Positions 4,637 through 5,230 of a DNA stretch of 5,230 nucleotides are shown piece by piece (position 1 is the first letter of the stretch; every line of letters starts with the position of its first letter). The DNA is from Desulfobacterales bacterium (GTDB taxonomy: Bacteria > Desulfobacterota > Desulfobacteria > Desulfobacterales > C00003106). The stretch lies in contig JAUVFC010000137.1 in assembly GCA_030594505.1 (NCBI GenBank), positions 1 to 5,230 of the forward strand, written 5' to 3'. Position numbers and translations under genes: made by a program. The notes below the pieces were generated by a model, which saw nothing but the letters and a program-made list of their open reading frames with translations, had not been told where the DNA came from and ran no database searches.

Positions 4637-5230
4637 ATGAAAAGAATTAAAAAATTGTTTAACACGGGAAAACCTGTCATCGGTATGGTTCATCTTTTTC
4701 CGCTTCCCGGGTCGCCGCGCTATGAGGCAGGTGGTATGAAGAGTGTTTTCGAGCGGGCGGAAGAAGAGGCGCTGATTCTTGAAGACGCGGGTGTGGACGG
4801 TCTTCAGATTGAAAACATCTGGGATCTGCCATACTGCAAACCCGACCGCATAGGTCCTGAAACCGTGGCCGGGCTTGCTGCAGTGGCGAGTGTTGTTGTG
4901 CGGAAGGTCAAGATTCCCATTGGTATCAATTGTCACATTAATGGTGTGTGTCAGGCGTTGGCCGTGGCCGAGGCAGTCGGTGCAAAATGGGTTCGCGCTT
5001 TTGAACTGGCAAATGCCTATATCTCAAATAGCGGCATTATAGAGGCGGCGGGTCCTGAAGCGCTCCGATATCGCGCGGCGCTAAAGGCGGATGATATAAT
5101 GATTTTTGGGGACTTTCATGTGAAGCACGGAAGTCACGCTATTCTATCGGATCGATCCCTGGAAGAACAGGCTCACGATGTGGAAAGCTGCGGTGGTGAC
5201 GCGGTAATCGTTACAGGGTTGAAGACCGGT
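4637..5230 (+). CDS. btpA: BtpA/SgcQ family protein, N-terminal 198 residues
   Basis: The frame is open from ATG 4637 to the right edge (198 codons), so the C-terminus is cut off. Relatives are about 260-270 aa long, and roughly a quarter is missing. The family (PF03437) has a TIM-barrel fold. Visible blocks are KPVIGMVHLFPLPGSPRY (12-29), a helix leading to AGVDGLQIEN (51-60), GPETVA (73-78), IPIGINCHIN (93-102), AVGAKWVRAFEL (113-124), SGIIEAAGPEALRYR (132-146), FGDFHVKHGSH (157-167) and GGDAVIVTGLKTG (186-198). BtpA affects photosystem I biogenesis in cyanobacteria and SgcQ sits in a sugar operon of E. coli. Neither role transfers directly to this organism, and the reaction, if any, is unknown. 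The strong ribosome site and same-strand position after the DUF6178 gene suggest one operon. The genes may originally have overlapped before the 73-bp insertion. Confidence 0.88.
   Translation, partial: MKRIKKLFNTGKPVIGMVHLFPLPGSPRYEAGGMKSVFERAEEEALILEDAGVDGLQIENIWDLPYCKPDRIGPETVAGLAAVASVVVRKVKIPIGINCHINGVCQALAVAEAVGAKWVRAFELANAYISNSGIIEAAGPEALRYRAALKADDIMIFGDFHVKHGSHAILSDRSLEEQAHDVESCGGDAVIVTGLKTG

Noticed and set aside
4550..4936. Minus-strand 128-codon frame over the start of btpA
   Set aside because: It is the antisense of btpA and the repeat. Codon pattern and family match support the plus strand.
1..5230. CRISPR array, tRNA or rRNA gene, phage genes
   Set aside because: I saw no regularly spaced direct repeats, no tRNA-like cloverleaf or rRNA motifs, and no phage structural or integrase motifs.

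Overview
This is probably chromosomal DNA from an anaerobic Desulfobacterota (deltaproteobacterial) lineage. The main argument is the 564-residue protein at 2900-4594, which looks like DUF6178, a family I associate with sulfate reducers and relatives. A stand-alone GDP-mannose pyrophosphorylase and a BtpA/SgcQ-type protein also fit. This placement is inference from protein families and not a database result.

Layout. Positions 1-184 (minus strand) hold the N-terminus of a voltage-gated-type ion channel that runs off the left edge. Behind it lies a very AT-rich stretch with one possible 43-codon ORF (203-334, minus) and a small palindrome. At 488-529 there is a hairpin with a REP-like tail, followed by about 400 bp with no convincing gene. 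At 926-1423 sits a YgjP/DUF45-type zinc metallopeptidase, of the kind often found beside type I restriction hsdR genes, but no hsdR is present here. Three stop codons later comes a short in-frame scrap of a DUF4143/AAA_14 ATPase (1430-about 1580). The left third therefore looks like gene debris and accessory DNA.

The right two thirds form an ordered plus-strand cluster. It contains mannose-1-phosphate guanylyltransferase (1797-2894, GTG start with a strong Shine-Dalgarno), a DUF6178-like protein (2900-4594, 5 nt after the previous stop), and a BtpA-family protein (4637 to the right edge, strong Shine-Dalgarno). The shared strand and tight spacing suggest co-transcription. Any functional link between the three is unknown.

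The most interesting structure is a 72-bp near-palindromic element present twice in opposite orientation (1674-1745 and 4553-4624). The copies differ at 3 of 72 positions, have 19-bp terminal inverted repeats, and bracket the manC-DUF6178 pair. The right copy supplies the last 13 codons and stop of the DUF6178 gene and lies directly against the btpA ribosome binding site. It is bounded by a 9-bp direct repeat. Removing the net 73 bp recreates a DUF6178 reading frame whose TGA overlaps the btpA ATG as ATGA. This looks like a small non-autonomous mobile element (MITE or palindromic unit). Its AGGAGG/CCTCCT ends mimic Shine-Dalgarno and anti-Shine-Dalgarno sequence, so it may affect translation of the downstream genes.
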